Numbered from the stretch's first letter, positions 19,598 through 26,638 are shown. The stretch: 64,000 bases of DNA from Mesobacillus zeae (GCF_003570705.1 NZ_QWVT01000024.1:186001-250000), one strand, 5' to 3'. A program made the numbers and translations. Notes: generated by a model from the sequence alone, not told the origin.

Positions 19598-20575
19598 TTG
19601 AAGCTTACTGAGCTCGAATTTTACTTGGAAGACTTTATTGTCTACTGTCAGACAAAGAATTTATCCAAAAAGACTACCTCGTCTTACGAACAATCATTAA
19701 AGCTGTTCATTTTGTATTTGAAAGATGTACATGAAATTGAGGACCCAAATGATGTTAGAGCTGGACATATAAGGCAGTATGTCAAGTACGTTCAAGAGCG
19801 CGGCAAGTACACCGTAGTTGGAAGCGAAAAGAGCCGGAAGATAAATCATCCTCAGAACAGAACGGACTTTAAGAAGACGGTCAGCAGTGTTACAATCAAT
19901 AACTACATTCGAAACATCAAAGTGTTCTTTAATTGGCTGCACAGTGAAAATGAGATAAGGAAGAATCCGGTTGATAAGATTGAGCAGATTAAAACAGAAC
20001 GGAGACAAAAGACAGAGATTACTGAATCGGAGTTTAGAGCATTGTTAGAGGAGTTTGATTATACGAAATTTCATGGGTACCGAAACAAAGTGATCGTAAT
20101 GCTGCTGCAAGACACAGGCATGAGGATTGGTGAATGTTTGGCTTTAGAAGAAGATAATATCGATTTTAAGCATCGTATGATTCTTGTGACCCGTACAAAA
20201 GGAAGAAAAGAAAGATACGTGTACTTTAGTCAGCAAATGTCAAGAGAACTAAGGCACTACATCAAATTTAAAGAAAGGTATTCATCTTCAAATTTACTCT
20301 TTCCAACTACAAGGAACTCTGAAATGGCTGTTCAATCATTCGAAAAGCAGTTAAAGCAAGCTGGAGCTCGAATTAATTTAGCTGTCCATCCACATCAATT
20401 AAGAAACAACTTTGCAAGGCAGTATCTAATGAATGGAGGAGACCTTTATACATTGAGCAGGATTTTAGGTCATAGCTCTGTAACTGTGACTGAAAAAGCA
20501 TACTTAGACTTAACGAGAGAGGAAATTGCGAAGAAGTATCAGAATCACAGTCCATTGTCGAAGTGGAGAATTTAA
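19598..20575 (+). CDS. Tyrosine recombinase/integrase (XerC/D-like)
   Basis: 325-residue site-specific recombinase, the likely integrase of the element. Start chosen at TTG 19598, directly behind GGAGGGGAAG; an ATG at 19547 lacks such a site. The N-terminal SAM-like core-binding domain spans about residues 1-130 and the catalytic domain 140-320. Catalytic residues are visible: Arg in TGMRIGE, the Lys-containing strand TRTKGRKERYV, HPHQLRNNFA (H-x-x-R), LGHSSV and the nucleophilic Tyr in KAYLDL. It begins 155 bases after the spo0A stop, the usual position for an integrase beside its attachment site. Confidence 0.95.
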   Translation: MKLTELEFYLEDFIVYCQTKNLSKKTTSSYEQSLKLFILYLKDVHEIEDPNDVRAGHIRQYVKYVQERGKYTVVGSEKSRKINHPQNRTDFKKTVSSVTINNYIRNIKVFFNWLHSENEIRKNPVDKIEQIKTERRQKTEITESEFRALLEEFDYTKFHGYRNKVIVMLLQDTGMRIGECLALEEDNIDFKHRMILVTRTKGRKERYVYFSQQMSRELRHYIKFKERYSSSNLLFPTTRNSEMAVQSFEKQLKQAGARINLAVHPHQLRNNFARQYLMNGGDLYTLSRILGHSSVTVTEKAYLDLTREEIAKKYQNHSPLSKWRI

Positions 20576-20624
20576 ACTCCTGCTAATATGTACAGAACTT
20601 ATGTTCGGTATTATAATAAAATAA

Positions 20625-20662
20625 AAGAGAGTGGTTAAGCTTGAGACCCTTTCCACTCTCTT
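20625..20662. repeat. Inverted repeat after the integrase
   Basis: AAGAGAGTGG pairs with CCACTCTCTT. A T-rich tail exists only on the minus strand (TTTTATTTTATTAT), so as a terminator it would act on leftward transcripts. Confidence 0.55.
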
Positions 20663-20744
20663 AATAAAACCAAATGCAGAAGATTAAACTTCTACATATA
20701 ACATTGTAGCAAATCTTCTCTTCTGTGTCAAAAGGAGAAAGAAA

Positions 20745-21580
20745 ATGAAGTTAATATCAATTCTAAGTGGAAAAGGTTTCGTGATGTACAACAAAGAACT
20801 GGCTCATAAGGTGTCAGTTAATGGAGCGATCATCTTTGGTCAGTTATGTTCAAGTTATGAGAGTTTTGGAAGTAAAGGCATGTTAACGATTAGAGACAAC
20901 AATGAATACTTCTTTTTAACAAGCGAAACAATACAAGAAGAAACAGCTCTTACATATAAGCAGCAAATGAAAGCAATAAAAGAGTTATGGGAGTCCCATC
21001 TAAGAAATACTTCCACATAACTGACAAGATTGTTAATGAGTTACTTCCTAGCTCTGACAAAAGGGAAGACCTGGACACCTCTGCAAATTCTATCCCAATG
21101 CAGTCTGAGGAAACTCCTAGCCTTGACAAAAGGTCAATCCTACCGTTGACCAAAGATACACGCAAGCCTGTACAAAAGGGTTCAACTATTAAAAAGAAAA
21201 ATAAAAAAGAACAAAATAAAGATAACAAAGAAAATATTGATAATTATCAAGAAACAATTACCAAATCATTAGGACCAAATCAATTTAAGTCTTTAATGAT
21301 TAATGCTGCTAATGAATTCTATACTCAATTTTCTGTTGGAAGATATTCTATAAAGCAATGGAACACTTTAATTGAAAAATTTGTGAATGAAACAATTGAA
21401 AGTAGCCGATACAAAAATATTCCTGAAGCCAAGATTAAAGGATATGCATATAAATCCCTTGAGAACATTGTTGACCATACTGATTACAAGCGTTCAGATG
21501 AATTTGCTGAGTATCAAGAAATAATGGTGGGAATCGCTAAAAGAAAAGAGCAAGACGACGATGAAGAGTTACCTTATTAG
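20745..21580 (+). pseudogene. Replication-initiator-like winged-helix protein, broken by a deletion
   Basis: Two overlapping frames look like one original gene. The first (20745-21020) has an N-terminal segment KELAHKVSVNGAIIFGQLCSSY and a helix-turn-helix (TSETIQEETALTYKQQMKAIKEL), as in plasmid/phage replication and DnaD-like proteins. The second (20987-21580) resumes with MGVPSKKYFHITDKIV, the expected end of the winged helix, then a Lys-rich linker and a C-terminal helical domain. At the junction (about 20978-20990) the usual wing residues are missing and the frame shifts, consistent with a deletion of roughly 30 bases not divisible by three. The first frame would end 29 codons short with an unrelated tail. 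The second frame overlaps it and could be translated, but has no good ribosome-binding site. Confidence 0.7.
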
Positions 21581-21655
21581 TCATTAACTAGAATAGCTCT
21601 CAGAAGCTCCAGGGTGATCCAGATTGAATAGAAATATAAGGGATAATATAATTTA

Positions 21656-22180
21656 TTATCCCTTATCATATGGGTCTATATGAGCAAAACGATAATCCTT
21701 CGCATTAGGATAAATATTTTTATGTTTAAATGTTGGATAAATATTTTCTTTTACGGTTTTTCCTACCCAACCTACACTCATTATTCGATTAATAGCAGCA
21801 TATGTATAAGCTTCTTGAGCCGTACAAAACTTTGCAACGATTTTTTCTTCTCCATTATTTTGTTTCTGGTACAGCACAATCCTCGGTTTTCGTTCAGGTC
21901 GTTCAGGTCTAGGCGGATTTTTTACAATGAATAATTCTTCTGGATACTTTTTCTTATCAGCATATTTAAATCGGTATTGACTCGCATTAGGGTATTTCCT
22001 TGTATTAAAAGTTTCAGAGTAATCATTTATTAGTAAGCTTTTTTGGGCACTATGTTGACTCATAATTCCGTTTGAAATAGCCCAATTTTTAGCTTCGGTA
22101 TTACTTCTAAATAAACCAATTTGAACCTCTGAACCATCTACTAATTTTTTATAACAGATTACCGGAAAACCTACTCCCAT
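21656..22180 (-). CDS. Protein with two copies of a GWVGKS-type repeated domain
   Basis: 174 residues, function unknown. Two related segments can be read: residues about 7-75 and 100-168. Each has the pattern aromatic-KK/QK..xGxE, then F.(S/T)..EA..(W/Y)A..N.IMS, then a K(S/T) segment, and ends YPNA..YRF. The second copy has the full core IMSVGWVGKTVKENIYP; in the first the core is altered (IMSQHSAQKSLL). A Pro/Arg/Glu-rich linker joins them. The layout recalls NUMOD1-like modular DNA-binding helices (F.S..EA...A), but this is inference. An AAAGGAG site precedes the ATG. It lies 30 bases downstream of the related gene 22211-22459 and is probably co-transcribed with it. Confidence 0.8.
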   Translation of the reverse strand: MGVGFPVICYKKLVDGSEVQIGLFRSNTEAKNWAISNGIMSQHSAQKSLLINDYSETFNTRKYPNASQYRFKYADKKKYPEELFIVKNPPRPERPERKPRIVLYQKQNNGEEKIVAKFCTAQEAYTYAAINRIMSVGWVGKTVKENIYPTFKHKNIYPNAKDYRFAHIDPYDKG

Positions 22181-22210
22181 TAATTAATCTCCTTTTTAAA
22201 AATAGCCTCA

Positions 22211-22459
22211 CTATCTGTAGTCACATATTTTTTCAAAACGATATTTGTTTGCATTTGGGTATTTTCGCCAGTTAACATAATGTAGTTCTGGATAAATATT
22301 ATCTTTTATACTTTTATGTACCCATCCGACTCCCATTATTTTGTTTTCAGTTGACCATTTGCAAGCTTCTGCTAGAGTATTGAACTCACGTACAAATACC
22401 TCAGAGCCATCCTCTAATTTTTTAAAACAGGCTACTTTCATACTCTGTCCCACTGGCAT
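22211..22459 (-). CDS. Small protein with one GWVGKS-type domain
   Basis: 82 residues, function unknown. Nearly the whole protein is one copy of the domain shared with 21656-22180 and 24242-24745: EFNTLAEACKW, then ENKIMGVGWVHKSIKDNIYP, ending KYPNANKYRF. AAAAGGAG precedes the ATG at 22459; a second in-frame ATG six codons on is also possible. It is the first gene of a leftward pair that faces the rightward small genes across an AT-rich intergenic palindrome. Confidence 0.8.
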   Translation of the reverse strand: MPVGQSMKVACFKKLEDGSEVFVREFNTLAEACKWSTENKIMGVGWVHKSIKDNIYPELHYVNWRKYPNANKYRFEKICDYR

Positions 22460-22522
22460 AACAATGCTCCTTTTACCTTTTGTCCTTTATTCTTTCCAAG
22501 CCTTTTATAATATATGGTTAAT

Positions 22523-22546
22523 ATTATAAAATCAATATTTTATAAT
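22523..22546. promoter_or_regulatory. AT-rich palindrome in a divergent intergenic region
   Basis: ATTATAAAAT, CAAT, ATTTTATAAT: a perfect 10-bp inverted repeat. It overlaps a plausible leftward promoter (TTGATT with TATTAT 17 bases on, read on the minus strand), so it is a candidate operator for a regulator of the element. Confidence 0.5.
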
Positions 22547-22563
22547 AACTTTTGGAGGTTAAC

Positions 22564-22773
22564 ATGGCAGAAAAATTTCAATACAACGAAGCGCAGTCAA
22601 ATTTTCTATAACGCTCAATGGCATTTTCATTGAATAAACTGAACCCGAATTTATTGTAAGACCAGTTGAAAAAGTTGGACCAGCATTAGTTAGTTCCAGT
22701 TTTCCTAAAAAAACACCAGACACAACTTTGGAAGAAAGTTATGAAGGTGTAGTTACAACATTGCAAAGGCTTT
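22564..22773 (+). pseudogene. Decayed small gene of unknown function
   Basis: A GGAGG site at 22553-22557 and an ATG at 22564 start a frame (MAEKFQYNEAQ) that stops after 15 codons. A +1-type shift near nt 22595 allows KFSITLNGIFIE, then an in-frame TAA, then TEPEFIVRPVEKVGP and on to TLQRL at 22773. One frameshift plus one stop is needed to restore a protein of about 70 residues. No family is recognised. Confidence 0.5.
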
Positions 22774-22802
22774 AATTACTTTATCGGAAAGAGGATTTTT
22801 AA

Positions 22803-22931
22803 ATGGTAAAAAGAACTGAAATACTTTGTCCTAATTGCTTTAAGGGAAAGGTCCTTGAAGACAAAAATGATGGCCAAGTTTGGTGCAATCGTCGTGGAAC
22901 AGAATTTAAAAATACCTTAAAATATAAGTAG
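22803..22931 (+). CDS. Very small zinc-ribbon-like protein (42 residues)
   Basis: Begins MVKRTEILCPNC and has CPNC at residues 9-12 and WCNRRG at 27-32. A normal ribbon would have CxxC in the second knuckle; here the fourth cysteine position is Arg (CGT, one base from the Cys codon TGT), so zinc binding may be lost. GGATTTTTAA upstream is a weak ribosome-binding site. It may be a decaying gene. Confidence 0.5.
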   Translation: MVKRTEILCPNCFKGKVLEDKNDGQVWCNRRGTEFKNTLKYK

Positions 22932-23007
22932 TTTACTTCTTTTGGAAGAAGTATAATAAATTGTTCGCTAATTGCGACAACAGATAAAAACAGGGGGAAA
23001 ATACAAC

Positions 23008-23301
23008 ATGAATGGACAGCAAGTTATCCATTGTAAATAATGTGGTAGCAATAAAGTTAAAGATTTGGGAAGTTCAAAAACTGCAGCAATCGTTGGTGGA
23101 TTAATCACTTTCAGTATTGTTATATGGATTCCGGTTATTGGTTTGTTATTCATGATGCCGATAGGATTAATTTTCTTTATTGGAGGTCTTATATCTCTAT
23201 TCGGAAAAACAAAAAAACGCAGATTTAAATGCCAGGAGTGCAACCATTCTTTTGATGTTGCAATTGAGACATTTAAAGAATACCAAACTGCGATTATATA
23301 A
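23008..23301 (+). pseudogene. Zinc-ribbon membrane protein interrupted by TAA at codon 11
   Basis: ATG 23008 follows GGGGGAAAATACAAC. The frame reads MNGQQVIHCK, then TAA (23038-23040), then CGSNKVKDLGSSKTAAIVGG, two hydrophobic helices (about residues 28-70) and a second CxxC (CQECNH). The stop sits inside the first CxxC where a Tyr codon (TAT or TAC) would fit. A restart at GTG 23041 or ATG 23153 is possible but would remove part of the zinc ribbon. Function unknown. Confidence 0.65.
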
Positions 23302-23342
23302 ATATAAAAAAACTCATAAAAAAAATCGGGGGAAATTCAAGC

Positions 23343-24059
23343 ATGAAGTCAAAGTTCGCTACAATTCTATTCTTAATCATTTTCTTTCCAGTAGGTCTGT
23401 TTTTAATGTGGAAGAACCGACATTTTTCTAAGAAAGCTCGAATCATTATTTCATCAATTTTTGGTCTGTTGATTCTAATAAATATGGCAACTGGAAATGA
23501 CGATAAAGCAAGTACAGAAGCTTCATCTAAACCGGCACAAGTTGAAAAGAAAAAAGCTCCTGAACAAACTGCTCAAGAGAAAGCTGAAGCAGAAGCAAAG
23601 GCCGAGAAAGAAGCAGCTGATAAAGTACAAGCTGAAAAAGAAGCAAAGGCTAAAGCAGATGCCGAAGCTAAAGCAAAGGCAGAAGAAGAAGCTAAAAAGA
23701 AAGCTGAAGAAGAGGCTGCTGCCAAAGCAGAGGAAGAAGCTGCTGCTGCTGAAGCTGCTAAACCACAATTGACTCTTGCCCAGGAAAATGCAATTTCAAA
23801 AGCACAAGATTATATTGATATGACTGCTTTTTCTCGTAAAGGACTTATTGAGCAAGTAGAGTTTGACGGGTTCAGTAATGCAGATGCAACATTTGCAGTC
23901 GATCAACTTACAGTTGATTGGAACGAACAAGCCTTCAACAAAGGTAAAGATTATCTTGATATGACTTCATTTTCAAGAAGTGGATTGATTGAACAATTAG
24001 AATTTGATGGATTTACTCCACAACAAGCGACATATGCAGTAAATAAAATTGGATTATAA
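23343..24059 (+). CDS. Membrane-anchored coiled-coil protein with two Ltp-type domains
   Basis: 238 residues. Two hydrophobic segments at the N-terminus (about 5-22 and 33-48) are followed by an Ala/Glu/Lys-rich coiled coil (about 55-140). Two tandem repeats of about 48 residues close the protein: AISKAQDYIDMTAFSRKGLIEQ...GFSNADATFAVD and KGKDYLDMTSFSRSGLIEQ...GFTPQQATYAV. These match the lipoprotein Ltp family fold, first known from the superinfection-exclusion lipoprotein of Streptococcus thermophilus phage TP-J34, which blocks DNA injection. There is no lipobox cysteine; the anchor is a helix instead. A role in excluding other phages is inference; Ltp domains also occur in ordinary chromosomal proteins. 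Start behind GGGGGAAATTCAAGC. Confidence 0.85.
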   Translation: MKSKFATILFLIIFFPVGLFLMWKNRHFSKKARIIISSIFGLLILINMATGNDDKASTEASSKPAQVEKKKAPEQTAQEKAEAEAKAEKEAADKVQAEKEAKAKADAEAKAKAEEEAKKKAEEEAAAKAEEEAAAAEAAKPQLTLAQENAISKAQDYIDMTAFSRKGLIEQVEFDGFSNADATFAVDQLTVDWNEQAFNKGKDYLDMTSFSRSGLIEQLEFDGFTPQQATYAVNKIGL

Positions 24060-24241
24060 TATAAATGAGAGGGAGCAGAAATGCTTCCCTTTTTATTTAG
24101 ATAGACAGTACCGTTGAAGAAGTAAATAAAATTCCTCATTTTATAACTTATAACAACTTTTTTCTCCGTTTGATTTACGTTTTTCATGAACGGTATATAA
24201 ATACATTGTGAGAGAAATAAAACAAACGGGGGAATTCAACT

Positions 24242-24745
24242 ATGGCGGAAAAAATGAAGTTTAGATTTAGAAGAATTGACAAGCTAGACAGTAACTTTAC
24301 TCAAATTTCAAACAATGTGTTCTATATTTTAAAAGGAAAAGCAACTGCTTATATGGTTTATAGTTATTTAAACCATCGGTATAATACGACTAAATGTTAT
24401 GCTTTCCCATCTATTAGTACCGTACAAAAAGATTTAGGAATCGGGAGTAATAAAACTGTTGTTTCAGCGATTGAACTATTAGAAGAAAAAAGACTTGTTA
24501 AAGTCATTCGAGAAAAACAATCAAATGACAGAAACGCTGAAAAGTTCGTTCGAAGATTTAGAAGCTCCAATGAAGCAGGAAGATATGCAGCTCAAAATAA
24601 CGTTTGCTCCTATGGTTGGGTTGGCAGAAGTTTGAAAAGTGGAGAAGTTACAAAAAGTACCCGACATTTTCCAATTGGTGGCTTCCTATTTGTATATGAA
24701 GATGGTAAAATGAGTTTAAAGAAGGCTGATGAATTAAATATGTAA
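24242..24745 (+). CDS. Winged-helix protein with a C-terminal GWVGKS-type domain
   Basis: 167 residues. The N-terminal part (about 25-95) resembles a replication-protein or DnaD-type winged helix: AYMVYSYLNHRYNTTKCYAFPSI, STVQKDLGIGSNKTVVSAIELLEEKRLVKV. The C-terminal part (about 100-157) is a variant of the domain found in the two leftward genes: RRFRSSNEAGRYAAQNNV, SYGWVGRSLKSG, RHFPIGGFLF. The DNA-binding fusion suggests that the domain works in DNA recognition, an inference. ATG behind GGGGGAATTCAACT. Confidence 0.8.
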   Translation: MAEKMKFRFRRIDKLDSNFTQISNNVFYILKGKATAYMVYSYLNHRYNTTKCYAFPSISTVQKDLGIGSNKTVVSAIELLEEKRLVKVIREKQSNDRNAEKFVRRFRSSNEAGRYAAQNNVCSYGWVGRSLKSGEVTKSTRHFPIGGFLFVYEDGKMSLKKADELNM

Positions 24746-24839
24746 GCCTATAAACTTTTGGTCATTTAGCTGAAAATCATCGAATTAGATATTGATAAAT
24801 CAACTTTCAAGGTTCCCTATTTGCTGTTGTAAAGCAACT

Positions 24840-24899
24840 AGTTCCGAATTCATTGCAATGGTGGCAGACAAGCTACGCCTTGAGCATAAGGCTTCTTGA
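24840..24899 (+). repeat. Right boundary repeat (attR candidate): displaced original spo0A 3' end
   Basis: Encodes [19 protein letters not shown] and a stop, equal to the Spo0A C-terminus except Asn to Ser at the first codon. There is no upstream gene in this frame. 50 of 60 bases match 19383-19442. Most likely the host's own terminal codons, cut off by the integration. Confidence 0.85.
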
Positions 24900-24970
24900 A
24901 GGGGATAGGGCTGCCAGGACAGCATAGATAAAACATTTTAAAATACAGCACTTAATTTATATGAAATTAA

Positions 24971-25026
24971 AACCATCTTTCTTACATTTGATTAATGCAA
25001 TCAAATGTAAGGAAGGTGGTTTTTTT
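24971..25026 (+). terminator. Strong terminator, probably the original spo0A terminator
   Basis: A 23-bp stem (AACCATCTTTCTTACATTTG... with its complement, two G-U pairs, five-base loop) followed by seven Ts. It lies 72 bases after the displaced spo0A stop, where the host gene's terminator is expected. Confidence 0.9.
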
Positions 25027-25111
25027 AAAAGATGACTTCTGTAAAAAGAAATTTTTGTCGCGTAGTGTGAATAATGTGAATATGTACCTATCCAAACATA
25101 AAGGGTAATTT

Positions 25112-25201
25112 ATGAAAAAGATTAATGGTGTTATGTGTACTTTTTTTGCTGGAATTGCGTCAAGCTGTGTCAAAATGCATGGAAGGCTTGAAGTTAGATG
25201 A
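25112..25201 (+). CDS. Possible 29-residue peptide
   Basis: ATG 25112 follows AAAGGGTAATTT and opens 29 codons with a hydrophobic middle (GVMCTFFAGIASSC). Nothing else is recognised between the terminator at 25026 and yqiK, so this may be chance. Confidence 0.2.
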   Translation: MKKINGVMCTFFAGIASSCVKMHGRLEVR

Positions 25202-25459
25202 CTTATGGAGTTAAAAAGACGGTTTACAAAATGGATGATAGTATTGAAAGAACAAATGTGCAAAAGCCTATTATATAAGAATGCTGAATCCCCATTGTTG
25301 TTTATATAAGGGTATTTTTCAACCATTCATTAGTGCGGCAGCAGTGTTGCAAGTGTAAGATTAGGGCATGGGGGAAGAAGGAACGGAATAGGATTACAAA
25401 GGATAACTTTATTTATGTATAACATGAAAATATAAAAATTTATGTCGGGAAGTGATTGC

Positions 25460-26197
25460 ATGACATTGATATTTGCTCATCGGGGCTTTGCGGCTTCTTT
25501 TCCAGAGAACACGATGAAGTCATTTACGGAAGCCCAAAAGGCGGGAGCAGACGGAATTGAATTGGATGTACAGATGACAAAAGATGGTGAGCTTGTTGTA
25601 ATCCATGATGAGAAAGTGGACAGGACAACTGACGGAAAAGGATATGTGCGGGAGTACACTGCAAGCGACTTGAGAAAGCTAGATGCACGTTATAAATTTC
25701 AAGAGTTACATAAGAAGGAGCAGATTCCGTTTCTTGAAGAAGTGCTTAATTGGCTAAAGGGCAATTCAATGGTATGTAACATCGAGCTGAAAAATGGAGT
25801 CTTTCCTTACAAAGGAATGGAAGAGAAAGTTATTTCGCTTATCAGGAGGAACAGGCTTGAGAACCGGATCATCCTTTCTTCCTTTAATCATTATAGTCTT
25901 GTCCACGCATTTCGGCTTTCGCCGGAAATTGAAATAGCTCCGCTCCTGACTGATGGGATATACATGCCATGGATCTATGCCGAGTCTATCCGTGCTAAAG
26001 GATTCCATCCGCACCACCGGACGCTTCATGATTCGATTATCAGCTTATCCCTGAAGCATGGCATAGAGGTAAGGCCTTATACTGTCAATAACGAACATGC
26101 AATGGAACGTTTCATCAAATTGAGAACATCAGCAATTATTACAGATGACCCAGCGAAGGGTCTTGCAATCCGAAAAGCATGTATGCAGGAAAATTAA
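25460..26197 (+). CDS. yqiK: Glycerophosphodiester phosphodiesterase YqiK
   Basis: GDPD-family hydrolase that releases glycerol-3-phosphate from glycerophosphodiesters. 245 residues from ATG 25460 (GGGAAGTG upstream), like B. subtilis YqiK (243); an ATG at 25442 is an alternative. Catalytic motifs: FAHRGFAASFPENT (His), GIELDVQMTKDGELVVIHD (Glu, Asp, His). No signal peptide, so probably cytoplasmic. It sits downstream of spo0A, as in B. subtilis. Confidence 0.93.
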   Translation: MTLIFAHRGFAASFPENTMKSFTEAQKAGADGIELDVQMTKDGELVVIHDEKVDRTTDGKGYVREYTASDLRKLDARYKFQELHKKEQIPFLEEVLNWLKGNSMVCNIELKNGVFPYKGMEEKVISLIRRNRLENRIILSSFNHYSLVHAFRLSPEIEIAPLLTDGIYMPWIYAESIRAKGFHPHHRTLHDSIISLSLKHGIEVRPYTVNNEHAMERFIKLRTSAIITDDPAKGLAIRKACMQEN

Positions 26198-26237
26198 GCA
26201 AAAGGCCGGGACTACCGTCACGGCCTTTTGCTGTCTT
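26197..26237. terminator. Bidirectional terminator between yqiK and the yqzF-like gene
   Basis: AGCAAAAGGCCG (26197-26208) and CGGCCTTTTGCT (26221-26232) form a 12-bp stem shared by the two convergent genes. The stop codon of the leftward gene lies in the loop. Confidence 0.8.
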
Positions 26238-26478
26238 TTCCGGAAGGAATACGAAAACGTGCCTGCACTTTATTTTTTTTTCGGTCACGATACAATATAA
26301 AGCCGGCCACAAAACCGAGGCCCCCGAGAAAAAGGATGAGACCGGCTAGGAACTGAAGCAAAAGATGTGGAAACGGCGGCTGAAGAATTCCGAATACCAT
26401 GTCACGCATAAGCTTGATTCCATAGGCGGCAAGCGCGCCAGGTATAAGCATGATGGCAAGTGCGATTATCCTGGTCAT
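26218..26478 (-). CDS. yqzF: DUF2627 family membrane protein (YqzF-like)
   Basis: 86 residues with two transmembrane segments (about 5-22 and 38-62) and a basic C-terminus. A small protein of this type lies between yqiK and bkdR in Bacillus. Function unknown. Confidence 0.8.
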   Translation of the reverse strand: MTRIIALAIMLIPGALAAYGIKLMRDMVFGILQPPFPHLLLQFLAGLILFLGGLGFVAGFILYRDRKKNKVQARFRIPSGKDSKRP

Positions 26479-26638
26479 GAATTTATCCCTTCAAATAAAA
26501 ATATTACTTTCACGAGTATGATAAAACATTCGTGAAATTTGTCAAGGAAAACAAAACCGGATACAATGAACCTGAAGAATATTGCAGACCTCATGATTTT
26601 TGTGTGAAAAAATTTTCCTGATAGCAGGGAGGGAATCC

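Larger units (their letters stand above)
19383..24899 (+). mobile_element. Integrated element at the 3' end of spo0A
   Basis: An AT-rich island of about 5.46 kb bounded by two copies of the spo0A 3' end (19383-19442 and 24840-24899). It carries a tyrosine recombinase next to the left boundary, a broken replication-initiator-like gene, a helix-turn-helix protein, three genes sharing a repeated domain, small zinc-ribbon genes and an Ltp-domain membrane protein. There are no structural phage or conjugation genes, so it resembles a small satellite or an integrated plasmid-like element. The layout is that of a recombinase that targets a gene's 3' end and restores it with its own copy. Boundaries are exact only to within the 60-bp repeats. 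Confidence 0.85.

Noticed and set aside
20978-20990. Programmed ribosomal frameshift in the replication-initiator-like gene
   Set aside because: No slippery heptamer or downstream structure is evident, and residues of the wing are missing as well, which indicates a deletion.
18726-23040. Alternative genetic code in which TAA is sense
   Set aside because: TAA ends many normal genes in this window at family-typical lengths (accB, dxs-neighbour genes, mutB), so the internal TAA codons in spo0A and the element are mutations or errors, not recoding.
23497-23772. Very Lys/Leu-rich frame within the Ltp-domain gene, and its Phe/Ser-rich antisense partner
   Set aside because: Both are shadows of the repetitive Ala/Glu/Lys coiled coil; the composition follows directly from the repeated codons.
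24900-25459. Possible genes between the displaced spo0A end and yqiK
   Set aside because: Apart from a strong terminator and one doubtful 29-codon frame, the minus-strand frame here lacks a ribosome-binding site and family features.
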